Shown here: positions 23,457-30,229 of the stretch, piece after piece | How positions within the stretch are numbered: position 1 is the first letter of the stretch | How the letters are laid out: each line of letters begins with the position of its first letter | Assembly (NCBI GenBank): GCA_024653905.1 | Contig: JANLGZ010000036.1 | Location: 1 to 36,498 of the forward strand | Direction of reading: 5' to 3' | Source: an archaeon | GTDB lineage: Archaea; Iainarchaeota; Iainarchaeia; Iainarchaeales; Iainarchaeaceae | Length of the DNA stretch: 36,498 nt | The notes under the pieces: model-generated | The model's database searches: none | The model's input: the letters and a program-made list of their open reading frames with translations, nothing else | What the model was told of the DNA's origin: nothing | Program-made: the position numbers and the translations under genes

Positions 23457-23476
23457 ATACATGGTTAACCATATAT
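23457..23476. promoter_or_regulatory. Palindromic operator overlapping the regulator's TATA box
   Basis: A 20-base inverted repeat with one mismatched pair: central ATGGTTAACCAT (23461-23472) flanked by ATAC and ATAT. It overlaps the minus-strand TATATA box. Its symmetry suits a dimeric ribbon-helix-helix repressor, most simply the product of the gene it precedes. Confidence 0.6.
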
Positions 23477-23478
23477 AA

Positions 23479-23733
23479 CTAAGTTATTTGTGTAACTGCA
23501 ACCAGTTCATCTTTCAAAGCAAGATGTTCATATGCTTTTTGCAGGGCTAAAATTGCTTTTGGAATCTCATTTATATTAAGAGAATTGGTGGATTTCCATT
23601 GCTCTCCTATTTTGTAATTTTTCTGTATTGAAACGCTCTTAAAATGCCTTCCTTCTTTAGCATCATTTTCCCATACAGAAACACTCACGTTCCCTGCCTG
23701 AAATTTTGCAATCGGAGTTTTGTTTTCAACCAT
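23479..23733 (-). CDS. Conserved small protein of unknown function
   Basis: 84 residues. The pattern AKFQAGNVSVSVWENDAKEG, FKSVSIQKNYK, EQWKSTNSLNINEIPKAILALQKAYEHLAL is one met repeatedly in small archaeal proteins (a strand-rich sheet then one long helix), though no function is known to me. The layout of four or five strands plus a C-terminal helix recalls PC4/whirly-like single-strand DNA binders; that is only a resemblance. AGGTGGT lies six bases before the ATG. It follows a 27-residue reading frame by 18 bases, and probably shares its promoter. Confidence 0.75.
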   Translation of the reverse strand: MVENKTPIAKFQAGNVSVSVWENDAKEGRHFKSVSIQKNYKIGEQWKSTNSLNINEIPKAILALQKAYEHLALKDELVAVTQIT

Positions 23734-23751
23734 GATTTTACCACCTGCCCA

Positions 23752-23835
23752 CTAATAGGTTCTCCACACTTTCTGCCTTGGATTTTGTGTTGGTTCCCTT
23801 GTTTCTACAAACCTTACTAATCTAAACGCATACAT
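23752..23835 (-). CDS. Possible 27-residue basic protein heading a small operon
   Basis: Frame MYAFRLVRFVETREPTQNPR then QKVWRTY, ending in TAG. It has AGAGGTGAT just before the ATG and a TTTATAAA box (23869-23876) placed so that transcription would begin about 14 bases upstream of the start. The combination of promoter, ribosome binding site and start suggests it is translated. It is basic and could be a stand-alone small protein or a leader peptide for the 84-residue gene downstream. A longer frame upstream lacks support and runs through the tandem repeat. Confidence 0.5.
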   Translation of the reverse strand: MYAFRLVRFVETREPTQNPRQKVWRTY

Positions 23836-23895
23836 TAAATCACCTCTGAAATAAATGAGATCTGAGAGTTTATAAAGAACTGGAAGGGGTGGGTT

Positions 23896-23949
23896 GCCGG
23901 TGCGAATACGGATGAGCGCCGGTGCGAATACGGATGAGCGCCGGTGCGA
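23896..23949. repeat. GC-rich 22-bp tandem repeat, about 2.5 copies
   Basis: The unit GCCGGTGCGAATACGGATGAGC occurs at 23896-23917 and 23918-23939 without change, with a partial third copy (GCCGGTGCGA) at 23940-23949. It stands out as G+C-rich in an A+T-rich genome and lies in the 128-base gap between the 27-residue frame and the membrane protein gene, just past the latter's stop codon. Confidence 0.9.
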
Positions 23950-23963
23950 GAAATGCGAAATAT

Positions 23964-24827
23964 TCATTTCCTGAACAAATTCTGAACTTCTGCTTCTGAA
24001 AACCCTGGAGGCAAAATACCCTGATCAGCATATAAATAAAGAAGCGTTTTGTAAATCTGGCTAATTGCTGATTGTATAAGAATCATTATCAGGAAACCAA
24101 AAACAAAGAATAATGCGACTGCAACACCAATAAGTGGTTCGATTGCAATTGCAGAAATAATCGCAACAGCCCCAATAATTACCCAGATTAAAAACATTGC
24201 AAAGAAAATTAGGCCTGTGCTGAAACCAATGAACAATGCTTCTTTCCAAGTGGCTTTGAGAGTTTCTCCTGATTTTTTTATTGTATCAATAACTCCTAAA
24301 TTTTGGTAAACAATAACCGGAATAATAAAAAAAGTAAGCAAACCCCATGCAAGACCAATGATTCCTCTTAAAATTCCGAGTAATAAAGGGCCTATTCCTT
24401 TTACTTTTCTTGCGGCACTTTCAATAGCATTCATTATCAGACCCACAAGAGCTGAAAGTACAGCCCACTGTAAAATAACTCCAAATCGCGAGAATGCAAA
24501 ACTAATTGATGAACTCATTGATTCTCCACTGCCTTCAATTCTTGATTTTACGGCATGAACCAGAGCTACATTGAAAAAAATTGCTAAAAAGGATGTTCCG
24601 ATATAATAAGCAAAAAGAACAGCCAAATAAAGAACATTTCCAAACGATTCAGTGTCAGTGTTTACTGATAAAGCACCTGTAATAACGAACGGGGCAAAAA
24701 AACCAACCAAAAGAAGAATAGAAAAGAATGCAGAAAGGAAAGGAAAAATCATTAACTTTTTTTCTTCCATCAACATTGCAAAAGAAACCTTGGTTAATTT
24801 CCAACCAGCTTTAATAGATTCAAACAT
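23964..24827 (-). CDS. Multi-pass integral membrane protein (DUF6159-like)
   Basis: 287 residues with about six hydrophobic segments in three pairs. The N-terminus FESIKAGWKLTKVSFAMLMEEKKLMIFP followed by a long helix, then LVHAVKSRIEGS, WAVLSALVGLIMNAIES, and WGLLTFFIIPVIVYQNLG, fits a family of archaeal and bacterial proteins I associate with DUF6159; that name is from memory and is not certain. The C-terminus (LLYLYADQGILPPGFSE) is cytoplasm-like. Function unknown. TTTAAATT on the minus strand about 28 bases before the ATG suggests a leaderless transcript. Confidence 0.75.
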   Translation of the reverse strand: MFESIKAGWKLTKVSFAMLMEEKKLMIFPFLSAFFSILLLVGFFAPFVITGALSVNTDTESFGNVLYLAVLFAYYIGTSFLAIFFNVALVHAVKSRIEGSGESMSSSISFAFSRFGVILQWAVLSALVGLIMNAIESAARKVKGIGPLLLGILRGIIGLAWGLLTFFIIPVIVYQNLGVIDTIKKSGETLKATWKEALFIGFSTGLIFFAMFLIWVIIGAVAIISAIAIEPLIGVAVALFFVFGFLIMILIQSAISQIYKTLLYLYADQGILPPGFSEAEVQNLFRK

Positions 24828-24893
24828 TAAAGAAATAATATGCCTTTTTTGAATTTAAAGCTAACGGGCAGAAATAACTTTTTAATCCAAGGC

Positions 24894-24984
24894 AAAAAAA
24901 ATGATTTAATAAAAAAAAGCCAATGAAAAAATTAAAAATGATTTAATAAAAAAAAAGTTAATGAAAAAAAGTTAATGAAAAAAT
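24894..24984. terminator. Run of imperfect A-rich repeats (minus-strand T-runs), likely termination region
   Basis: AAAAATGATTTAATAAAAAA occurs at about 24896 and again at about 24935, with two more AAAAAGTTAATGAAAAA copies to 24984. On the minus strand these give five T-runs of six to nine bases downstream of the gene ending at 25073. In archaea such T-runs end transcription, helped by FttA. No gene lies in 24828-25072 apart from the promoter of the membrane protein. Confidence 0.5.
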
Positions 24985-25072
24985 ATTGCTTATAAAAAAA
25001 GACAAAGTAAAAATATTGATTGATTTAAGATTAATGAAAAGAATTTGATTTTATTTTTTTTGGATGTTAATT

Positions 25073-25579
25073 TTATTTTTTATACTGCGCCCAATTCGCA
25101 AAAGCCCCTAACTCTCGCGGAGTTGGGTCTGCCTCATGCCCATTTGGAAGAATCTTGATTATCTTTATTCCCCGTTTATTTGACCGCTCGTATTCAAAAA
25201 CCTGTCTTACAAACGTAAAACCATTCAATTTCATTGCACGAAATCGCATATTAAACTCGTTTGCTTCCTCGACAGTAGCGGTCCTTGGTTTGCCTTTCCC
25301 GTTTTTGTCCTGAACCATTACTACTCTCCGCCCTTTATCTACACTGTTTTCAAAGACAGTTGCACCACTAGAAAGAGTCAGTCTATCCCCATTAGAAGCA
25401 CGGGCTTCTCTCGAAGGCGGCAATCCGCTATGATCACGGGGCCTGGAATTAACCTTTGATTCAACTGCAGGCTTAGAACTTGGTTTAGCGAGAGGCAAAG
25501 ATTTGGACTTAACCGCAGGTGCAGGTCTGGGCTTAGGCTTAGGAGGCGATTTTTTTGGCGGTGTTTTTACGTGAACCAT
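25073..25579 (-). CDS. Hypothetical protein with Pro/Lys/Ser-rich N-terminus
   Basis: 168 residues. The first 60 are low complexity and rich in Pro, Lys and Ser (KTPPKKSPPKPKPRPAP), likely disordered and basic. A folded part follows (about 65-168) with SGATVFENSVDKGRRVVMVQ, EEANEFNMRFRAMKLNGFTFVRQ and RGIKIIKILPNG, an alternating strand pattern. No family was recognised. It begins eight bases after the stop of the gene at 25588 and must be co-transcribed. It seems richer in G+C than its neighbours, which may mean acquisition from elsewhere; a substrate or effector role cannot be judged. Confidence 0.65.
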   Translation of the reverse strand: MVHVKTPPKKSPPKPKPRPAPAVKSKSLPLAKPSSKPAVESKVNSRPRDHSGLPPSREARASNGDRLTLSSGATVFENSVDKGRRVVMVQDKNGKGKPRTATVEEANEFNMRFRAMKLNGFTFVRQVFEYERSNKRGIKIIKILPNGHEADPTPRELGAFANWAQYKK

Positions 25580-25587
25580 TTTTCATC

Positions 25588-26226
25588 TTACTCCTTTGCC
25601 CATTTTTTGATTAATTGCAAAGATTTTATTTCTTCCTCGAGTTTGGAAACTTTTTTACTCAAATCATCAATTTTGGAAGTTGAAATTTCACTCCGAAAAT
25701 CCTGCAAAATATCAGCATACTTTCCTACTTTTTTATCATCTTTGTAAACAATACTGTTTTGTACAGTTTCAACAAGATTTTTTCTGTATTCTAAATCATC
25801 AACAAACATTTTCACCATGGGTTTCCATTTCGGGTCAGCAACTAAATGAACAGGTAATGAAACCGAACCTGCATCGCTTTTGTAATCAGGATCTGAAATT
25901 GTTTTTGCAACATGTTTCCAGTACAATGGTTCTGCGAATTTTTTAAATTGATGCCTTTGATGATAGGTTTTTGCTTGTGAAAGTTTTTCTTTCCAAGTAT
26001 TATTTTTTTTAGAATAAACATCCTTCAATTCTTCAAGTTCTTTTATCTGAACATCAATTCTCATAGGGGAAGGATAAGCTAATTTTGGCCAGGGTTTTCC
26101 GGATTTTACCGCACTAATAACCCCGCCTCGAATGAAGTACTTTTCTAAAGCTTGGTAACGCTCATCTTTAGTGACTTCAAAATTTTCATCAAAAGCCCGC
26201 ATAGAGCTTATAATATTGCTTGCCAT
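25588..26226 (-). CDS. Hypothetical protein with C-terminal coiled coil
   Basis: 212 residues, no signal peptide or membrane helix. The middle is rich in aromatic and basic residues (TYHQRHQFKKFAEPLYWKH). The last 40 residues (STSKIDDLSKKVSKLEEE then IKSLQLIKKW) have a clear heptad pattern for a coiled coil. No family was recognised. CATTTATTAA about 27 bases upstream on the minus strand is a plausible TATA box for a leaderless transcript of this gene and the downstream Pro-rich one. Confidence 0.65.
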   Translation of the reverse strand: MASNIISSMRAFDENFEVTKDERYQALEKYFIRGGVISAVKSGKPWPKLAYPSPMRIDVQIKELEELKDVYSKKNNTWKEKLSQAKTYHQRHQFKKFAEPLYWKHVAKTISDPDYKSDAGSVSLPVHLVADPKWKPMVKMFVDDLEYRKNLVETVQNSIVYKDDKKVGKYADILQDFRSEISTSKIDDLSKKVSKLEEEIKSLQLIKKWAKE

Positions 26227-26454
26227 AAGAAGAAGAATGATTCAAGGATTAATAAATGTTACAGAAAACAATTGAATTGGTTTTTAGATGGTTTCAGGCC
26301 CGCACACTAACTTTTGAACTAAAAAAACAAAATCAGGTTTTGTGAAAATCATTTATAAATATGTAAAAGTACCATTATAAGCAAAACAACAATTCTATCC
26401 TCTTTCCAATTTGAAACAAAAAACCTTAAATTCTGGTTGAATATCAATAATACT

Positions 26455-26598
26455 ATGGAAACTGTTACTATTTCAAAAAAAGAGTATGAACTACTCAAAA
26501 GAAACGCAACCGTAGACAATGAACTTGTGCAAAGCATTAAAAAAAGTCTGAAAGACATTAAGGAAGGAAGAATAAGCGAATGGACGCCTTCTAAATAA
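26455..26598 (+). CDS. Short antitoxin-like protein (47 residues)
   Basis: Starts METVTISKKEYELLKRNATV and continues NELVQSIKKSLKDIKEGRIS to EWTPSK. This is the usual form of short archaeal antitoxins: an initial strand, TISKKEYEELK, a helix, then D-I-K-x-G-R-I and a tail that wraps the toxin. CTTAAATT at about 26424-26431 is 27 bases before the ATG, so it would be leaderless. Unusually, its partner toxin is on the opposite strand and the two genes run into each other, overlapping by eight bases at their stops. Confidence 0.72.
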   Translation: METVTISKKEYELLKRNATVDNELVQSIKKSLKDIKEGRISEWTPSK

Positions 26599-26932
26599 GT
26601 TTTTTGTTTTTCAAAGTTTCAAAAACAAATCTTTGATAGTCAGATAAATCTCTTATAATCTGATTAATCGTGGCTTGCTGTGTTTTTTTATTGCTCAATG
26701 CCACTGCAAGTATAACAAAATAAGTTTCATAAACTAAATAGTAAAGTCTCTTTCCTCCAAACTTCTTCTCCCTGAAAAAACTCAAACCAGATAAAGGTTT
26801 ACCAACTAAATCACCTTTTTCATACAATTGCAGCAAAATTTTATTTACCTGAATTTTTTCTTCAGAAGAAAGCCTTTCAAACTGCTTATCAAACTCATTA
26901 GTTTTAAAAACCTTGAATTTTTGATTATTCAT
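26591..26932 (-). CDS. RelE-superfamily toxin, convergent with its antitoxin
   Basis: 113 residues from the ATG at 26932; an ATG at 26947 is in frame but lies only a few bases from the TTTAATAG box (26949-26956). The pattern fits the family: FKVFKTNEFDKQFERLS, VNKILLQLYEKGDLVGKPLSG, FFREKKFGGKRLYYLVYE, then VILAVALSNKKTQQATINQIIRDL. GKPL, the basic REKKFGGKRLYYL strand and S-N-K-K-x-Q-Q are typical of one archaeal RelE-like group. It lies tail to tail with the 47-residue antitoxin rather than behind it in an operon. Confidence 0.78.
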   Translation of the reverse strand: MNNQKFKVFKTNEFDKQFERLSSEEKIQVNKILLQLYEKGDLVGKPLSGLSFFREKKFGGKRLYYLVYETYFVILAVALSNKKTQQATINQIIRDLSDYQRFVFETLKNKKLI

Positions 26933-26993
26933 AATGAAAATAGCCATTACTATTAAAAAAAGCTTTCAAAGTAAATATTTTTGGTGATGTGGA

Positions 26994-27329
26994 ATGTTTC
27001 CTGGAATGGGTGGAATGGACCCAAGAAAAATGAAAATGATGATGAAGCAACTAGGCATTAAAAATGAGGATATTGATGCCAAAAGAGTAATATTCGAACT
27101 TGAAAATGGAAGATTAATTATTGATAACCCTCAGGTTTCAGCTATTGATATGCAGGGACAAAAAACTTACACTGTAATGGGAGAAGCTCGTGAAGAACAG
27201 GGTGGAATTCCTGAAGAGGACATAAAAATGGTTTGCGAACAAGCGGGTGTTTCTGAAGAAGAAGCTAAAACCGCACTGGAAGAAGCAGACGGGGATATTG
27301 CCGAGGCAATAAGCAAACTAAAAAAATAA
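26994..27329 (+). CDS. nac: Nascent polypeptide-associated complex protein (archaeal NAC)
   Basis: 111 residues. It opens MFPGMGGMDPRKMKMMMKQL, the standard archaeal NAC start, then a NAC domain (about 18-65: IDAKRVIFELENGRLIIDNPQ in parts, GQKTYTVMGEA) and a C-terminal UBA domain (about 73-111: PEEDIKMVCEQAGVSEEEA, ending AISKLKK). It forms a homodimer at the ribosome exit tunnel and shields new chains. GGTGAT lies six bases before the ATG. Length is normal. The last nine codons are echoed 49 bases downstream. Confidence 0.96.
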   Translation: MFPGMGGMDPRKMKMMMKQLGIKNEDIDAKRVIFELENGRLIIDNPQVSAIDMQGQKTYTVMGEAREEQGGIPEEDIKMVCEQAGVSEEEAKTALEEADGDIAEAISKLKK

Positions 27330-27351
27330 TGCCAAAAGGTCTGAAAGGTCA

Positions 27352-27378
27352 GAGGCAATTTCTAAATTAAAAAAATAG
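27352..27378 (+). pseudogene. Remnant of a second NAC 3' end
   Basis: The frame at 27352-27378 reads E-A-I-S-K-L-K-K then TAG, the same last eight residues as NAC (27303-27326 then TAA). The DNA differs at 6 of 27 positions, mostly at synonymous sites, including Ser AGC against TCT. That suggests a homologous gene end, not a recent slip duplication. No start or upstream domain remains. Confidence 0.5.
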
Positions 27379-27382
27379 TTCT

Positions 27383-27859
27383 TTACCCGTGCAGTTGCTT
27401 CAGATTTTCTTCTAAATAAGAGGCACGGTTATACCCGTCTTCCATGAGTTGTTCAAAGTGTTTCATTGTATCAGTATAATTTACAATCATAGCCCTGCAC
27501 TTGTTCAAACCTGGTTCGCCACCATGGGTTTCCAAAAAAGCATGAAGATGCACCAAGGCTTGTTTATACAAAGTTATCTGCCTTTCCCTTAGAGCATTTA
27601 TCGAAGCAATGCACTCAAAAAGAAGCTTTTCCCTTAAGGCATTTCTTCCTTCACTTTCAAAAATCTGTGACTCAAGCGATTCGGCTTTTCTGTCGGTTTT
27701 ATCTAATGACCCAAACAACGATTTCAATTCATGTTCTATTGGCTCGAGTTCTGCCTTGAAAAAGTTTTCAAATTTCTTTTCCATTACTCTTTTTCTTTCT
27801 TCAAGTTTTTTTTTCCCGCCTTCTATAACTTTAAACTTAAACGGTATTTTTGGACGCAT
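27383..27859 (-). CDS. Hypothetical coiled-coil protein
   Basis: 158 residues, no membrane segment. Mostly helical and charged (KKLEERKRVMEKKFENFFKA, LEPIEHELKSLFGSLDK, KAESLESQIFESEGRNALRE), with His and Cys only near the end (ALVHLHAFLETHGG, NKCRAM). No family was recognised. ACTTATTAA about 27 bases upstream on the minus strand could serve a leaderless transcript, and only 31 bases separate it from the stop of the surface protein gene upstream. Confidence 0.65.
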   Translation of the reverse strand: MRPKIPFKFKVIEGGKKKLEERKRVMEKKFENFFKAELEPIEHELKSLFGSLDKTDRKAESLESQIFESEGRNALREKLLFECIASINALRERQITLYKQALVHLHAFLETHGGEPGLNKCRAMIVNYTDTMKHFEQLMEDGYNRASYLEENLKQLHG

Positions 27860-27890
27860 AAAAGAAAAAGGGTTTCAAACATTAATAAGT

Positions 27891-29234
27891 TTAACTTTCG
27901 ATTTGTACAGGAGCAACTTCCTGTGCCTGAACATCAGTTATTCCGCTTCTTTCGTTTGCAAATACAACCAATGAAAGATTTACTGTTTCTCCTTGGATTT
28001 TTTCAAGGTTTACGAATGCTTCAAAAGAACCAGAACTTAATGAAAATGAAGTGTTTGCATCGAGAATAAAAATCGAGTCTGCTTTGATTATTGCTTTTTG
28101 TAAAGGTTCAATATCAATGTTTGTTTGTGTAATGCTTGCAAGCAAAGCTTCTTTTGATTCTGCTTGAATTGTTCCCTGTAAACTAACTTTTGGTTCTTCG
28201 ATTCTATCAACTTCAAAACCAAACGAATTGAGCCCTTCTTCTAAAGAATCTTTGAAAGAACCAAAATCTGTTCCCGGATTAAACTCAACTACTGCGAAAC
28301 TATTATCAGACGCAATACTGCTGGAAACAGCTCCGTCAAAAGAACTCAAAAAGAAATTCAAATCCTCTGGAAAAAAACTGTTGGCATCAGAAAAATAAAC
28401 ATTTATGCTTGTACTAAGAGGAGAAACTTGAATAGTGGATGTTTCTGCATTATTATTTTCTTCGAGGATTGTTTTTGCATTCTCAAGTACTGCTTTTTTT
28501 GAATAATCAGCAGAAGCTTTTACAAAAAACTCGTTTTCAACAGAATCAATTGGAAAGGAATCTTCTGTAAAGTAAATCTGAGGAGAACTTGAATTATTGC
28601 GCAATTCAAAAGCGGTTAAACTGACTAAATTTTGCCCTTCAAAAGAAGCATTTAATGAAACAATTAAATCATCTCCTTTGAGAGTGTCCATTGTAACATA
28701 TGCCTGTGCCTGAGGCTCGGTAAAAGTATATTCCTGTGTTAGGTCAAGGTCTTCGTTTCGAAATTCTACTGTTTCAGGAATCGAAACTAATGCCTGCGGA
28801 AAAATCTGAACATTGGTTAATGATTCAATTGCATTTATTGATTCAAATGCAGTTCTTATTGCTTCTGGAGAATCAATCCTTAAATCTGCCCTGAAGTTTT
28901 CATTCCTTGCAGAATCATCAAAAAACTGCGGATTATTAACAGAAACAACTTCCTTAATTGCTAATATTTTTGAGGTAGTTTCACTTAATTCAAAATCCCC
29001 TGATTTTGCAAGCAAAACAACTGTGGGAAATAGGTCTATTACAGTAGCCTGAATCTGAGGAACCTCATAAGCAATAGTGGTTGGTGTTTGATTTATTGGA
29101 ACATCTGGAACATACCCCTCAGGAGGAATATTGTTTGAATTATTAGTGTTATCCTGTGAAGCAAATAGCCCAAGTACTGAGCCGAACATTACAATAGCTA
29201 AAAAAATGGCTCCAAGCTGGTTTTTTGTCAATCC
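27891..29234 (-). CDS. Hypothetical membrane-anchored extracytoplasmic protein
   Basis: 447 residues from the ATG at 29234; an earlier TTG lies within the TATA-like TATTATAAAAG. The N-terminus MGLTKNQLGAIFLAIVMFGS continues into a hydrophobic helix and then a Asn/Pro-rich linker, as for a protein anchored by its N-terminus and facing outside. The rest is acidic, low in Cys, and built of repeated strand/helix blocks of about 90 residues (stretches such as ILAIKEVVSVNNPQF and FNPGTDFGSFKDSLEEGL), possibly ferredoxin-like repeats. No family was recognised. It is divergent from the FKBP gene across a small palindrome at 29274-29289. Confidence 0.7.
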   Translation of the reverse strand, partial: GLTKNQLGAIFLAIVMFGSVLGLFASQDNTNNSNNIPPEGYVPDVPINQTPTTIAYEVPQIQATVIDLFPTVVLLAKSGDFELSETTSKILAIKEVVSVNNPQFFDDSARNENFRADLRIDSPEAIRTAFESINAIESLTNVQIFPQALVSIPETVEFRNEDLDLTQEYTFTEPQAQAYVTMDTLKGDDLIVSLNASFEGQNLVSLTAFELRNNSSSPQIYFTEDSFPIDSVENEFFVKASADYSKKAVLENAKTILEENNNAETSTIQVSPLSTSINVYFSDANSFFPEDLNFFLSSFDGAVSSSIASDNSFAVVEFNPGTDFGSFKDSLEEGLNSFGFEVDRIEEPKVSLQGTIQAESKEALLASITQTNIDIEPLQKAIIKADSIFILDANTSFSLSSGSFEAFVNLEKIQGETVNLSLVVFANERSGITDVQAQEVAPVQIES

Positions 29235-29273
29235 CATTCGTATCACTACTTTTATAATATTATTCAAAGTTAA

Positions 29274-29289
29274 TTGATTAGTTAATCAA
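29274..29289. promoter_or_regulatory. Palindrome between divergent surface-protein and FKBP promoters
   Basis: TTGATTA (29274-29280), GT, TAATCAA (29283-29289). It lies between the two divergent TATA-like boxes (about 29250 on the minus strand; CTTTTAAAAC at 29301-29310 on the plus strand), where a regulator could affect both genes. No regulator is identified. Confidence 0.35.
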
Positions 29290-29332
29290 GCTGAAAAAGG
29301 CTTTTAAAACAACTTTTTTCGGAAGTGTTTTT

Positions 29333-30082
29333 ATGAAAGAAAAATCATGTATTTTGATTGAGTTTACAGGAAAAGTCAGTGAAAGTGGAAAAATATTTGA
29401 CACAACAGATGAAAAAACCGCAAAAGAAGCAGGTTTGTACAAAGAACAAGCTGTTTTCAAACCAGTTCCAGTCATAATAGGCAACGGAGATGTCCTTAAA
29501 GGTTTAGATATTGCTTTGAGAGAAATGAGTGAAGGCGAATCCAAAAATATTAAACTTTCTCCTGAAAAGGCATTTGGTCAGAGGCAAAAAGAATTAATTG
29601 TTGTTATTCCTGTAAAGCAATTTACTGAAAGAAAAATCAAACCATTCCCTGGATTGATTGTTGATTTGAATGGCCAATATGGAAGAGTTCAGACAGTTTC
29701 TGGAGGAAGAGTTAGAGTTGATTTGAATAATGATTTAGCCGGGAAAGATGTTGAATATTCTGTTAAAATTATTAAAGAAATTAAAACCACTAAAGAGAAA
29801 GCTGAGGTTTTAACTGAAAAATATTTTCCAATGAAGGATAAGAAAGTTGAAACCAAATTAGAGGAAAATATTTTGAAGGTTAAGTTTCCAAAAGAACTGG
29901 CTTCACAAATCGGAGCATTATTGGTTCCTTTTACTAAAACCATAAAAGAAGCGATTCCTGAAATCAAATCAGTTGAATTTGTGGAAAGCTTTGAAGGAAA
30001 AACTGTAAAAGAAAAAGAGAGCAAATCTGGAACGCATACTCACACACATGCTGATGGCACAGTACATCACCATGAGCATTAA
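29333..30082 (+). CDS. FKBP-type peptidyl-prolyl isomerase, SlyD-like, with His-rich tail
   Basis: 249 residues, the long archaeal FKBP class. FKBP strands: ILIEFTGKVSESGKIFDTTD, then VPVIIGNGDVLKGLDIALREM with the V-L-K-G-L-D motif and EGESKNIKLSPEKAFG. An inserted IF (chaperone) domain follows (about 88-135), then KDVEYSVKIIKEI, and a C-terminal region of about 100 residues seen in FKBP26-type proteins. It ends in THTHTHADGTVHHHEH, a metal-binding tail as in SlyD. It folds proteins around Xaa-Pro bonds in the cytoplasm. CTTTTAAAAC about 27 bases upstream points to a leaderless mRNA. Confidence 0.93.
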   Translation: MKEKSCILIEFTGKVSESGKIFDTTDEKTAKEAGLYKEQAVFKPVPVIIGNGDVLKGLDIALREMSEGESKNIKLSPEKAFGQRQKELIVVIPVKQFTERKIKPFPGLIVDLNGQYGRVQTVSGGRVRVDLNNDLAGKDVEYSVKIIKEIKTTKEKAEVLTEKYFPMKDKKVETKLEENILKVKFPKELASQIGALLVPFTKTIKEAIPEIKSVEFVESFEGKTVKEKESKSGTHTHTHADGTVHHHEH

Positions 30083-30116
30083 AATCTGATTAAAGAAAAC
30101 CGACAAACAGCAGGTT

Positions 30117-30174
30117 GAACGTGACGTCCTCCCACGCCTAAAGGTGTGGGTTTCCCTGTATTTTCAAGAAACCC
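30117..30174 (+). mobile_element. Hairpin resembling an IS200/IS605-type (TnpB) element end, without transposase
   Basis: GACGTCCTCCCACGCCT followed by AAAGGTGTGGGTTTCCC is the sequence and hairpin often found at the ends of IS605-group/IS1341-like elements, where it also forms part of the TnpB guide RNA. Stem: CCCACGCC (30131-30138) with GGTGTGGG (30143-30150), one G-T pair. A second stem, GGGTTTC (30148-30154) with GAAACCC (30168-30174), would compete with it. No tnpA or tnpB is present, so this is a relic or a solitary end. Confidence 0.5.
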
Positions 30175-30229
30175 AGTTGGTTAGTTTGGTTTGATAGATG
30201 TTGCCTTGTTCTCTGACATATCTGTGTTG

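Noticed and set aside
23836..23967. 71-codon extension upstream of the 27-residue frame
   Set aside because: It runs through the tandem repeat and TATA box and has no start signal; the ATG at 23835 has promoter and ribosome binding site.
26349..26558. 69-codon minus-strand frame opposite the short antitoxin
   Set aside because: It is the complement of the antitoxin gene; its hydrophobic look comes from antisense Lys/Glu codons.
30191..30229. Earlier start of the BRO-N gene
   Set aside because: The 13 extra residues do not look like the domain start; the ATG at 30230 gives the usual opening.
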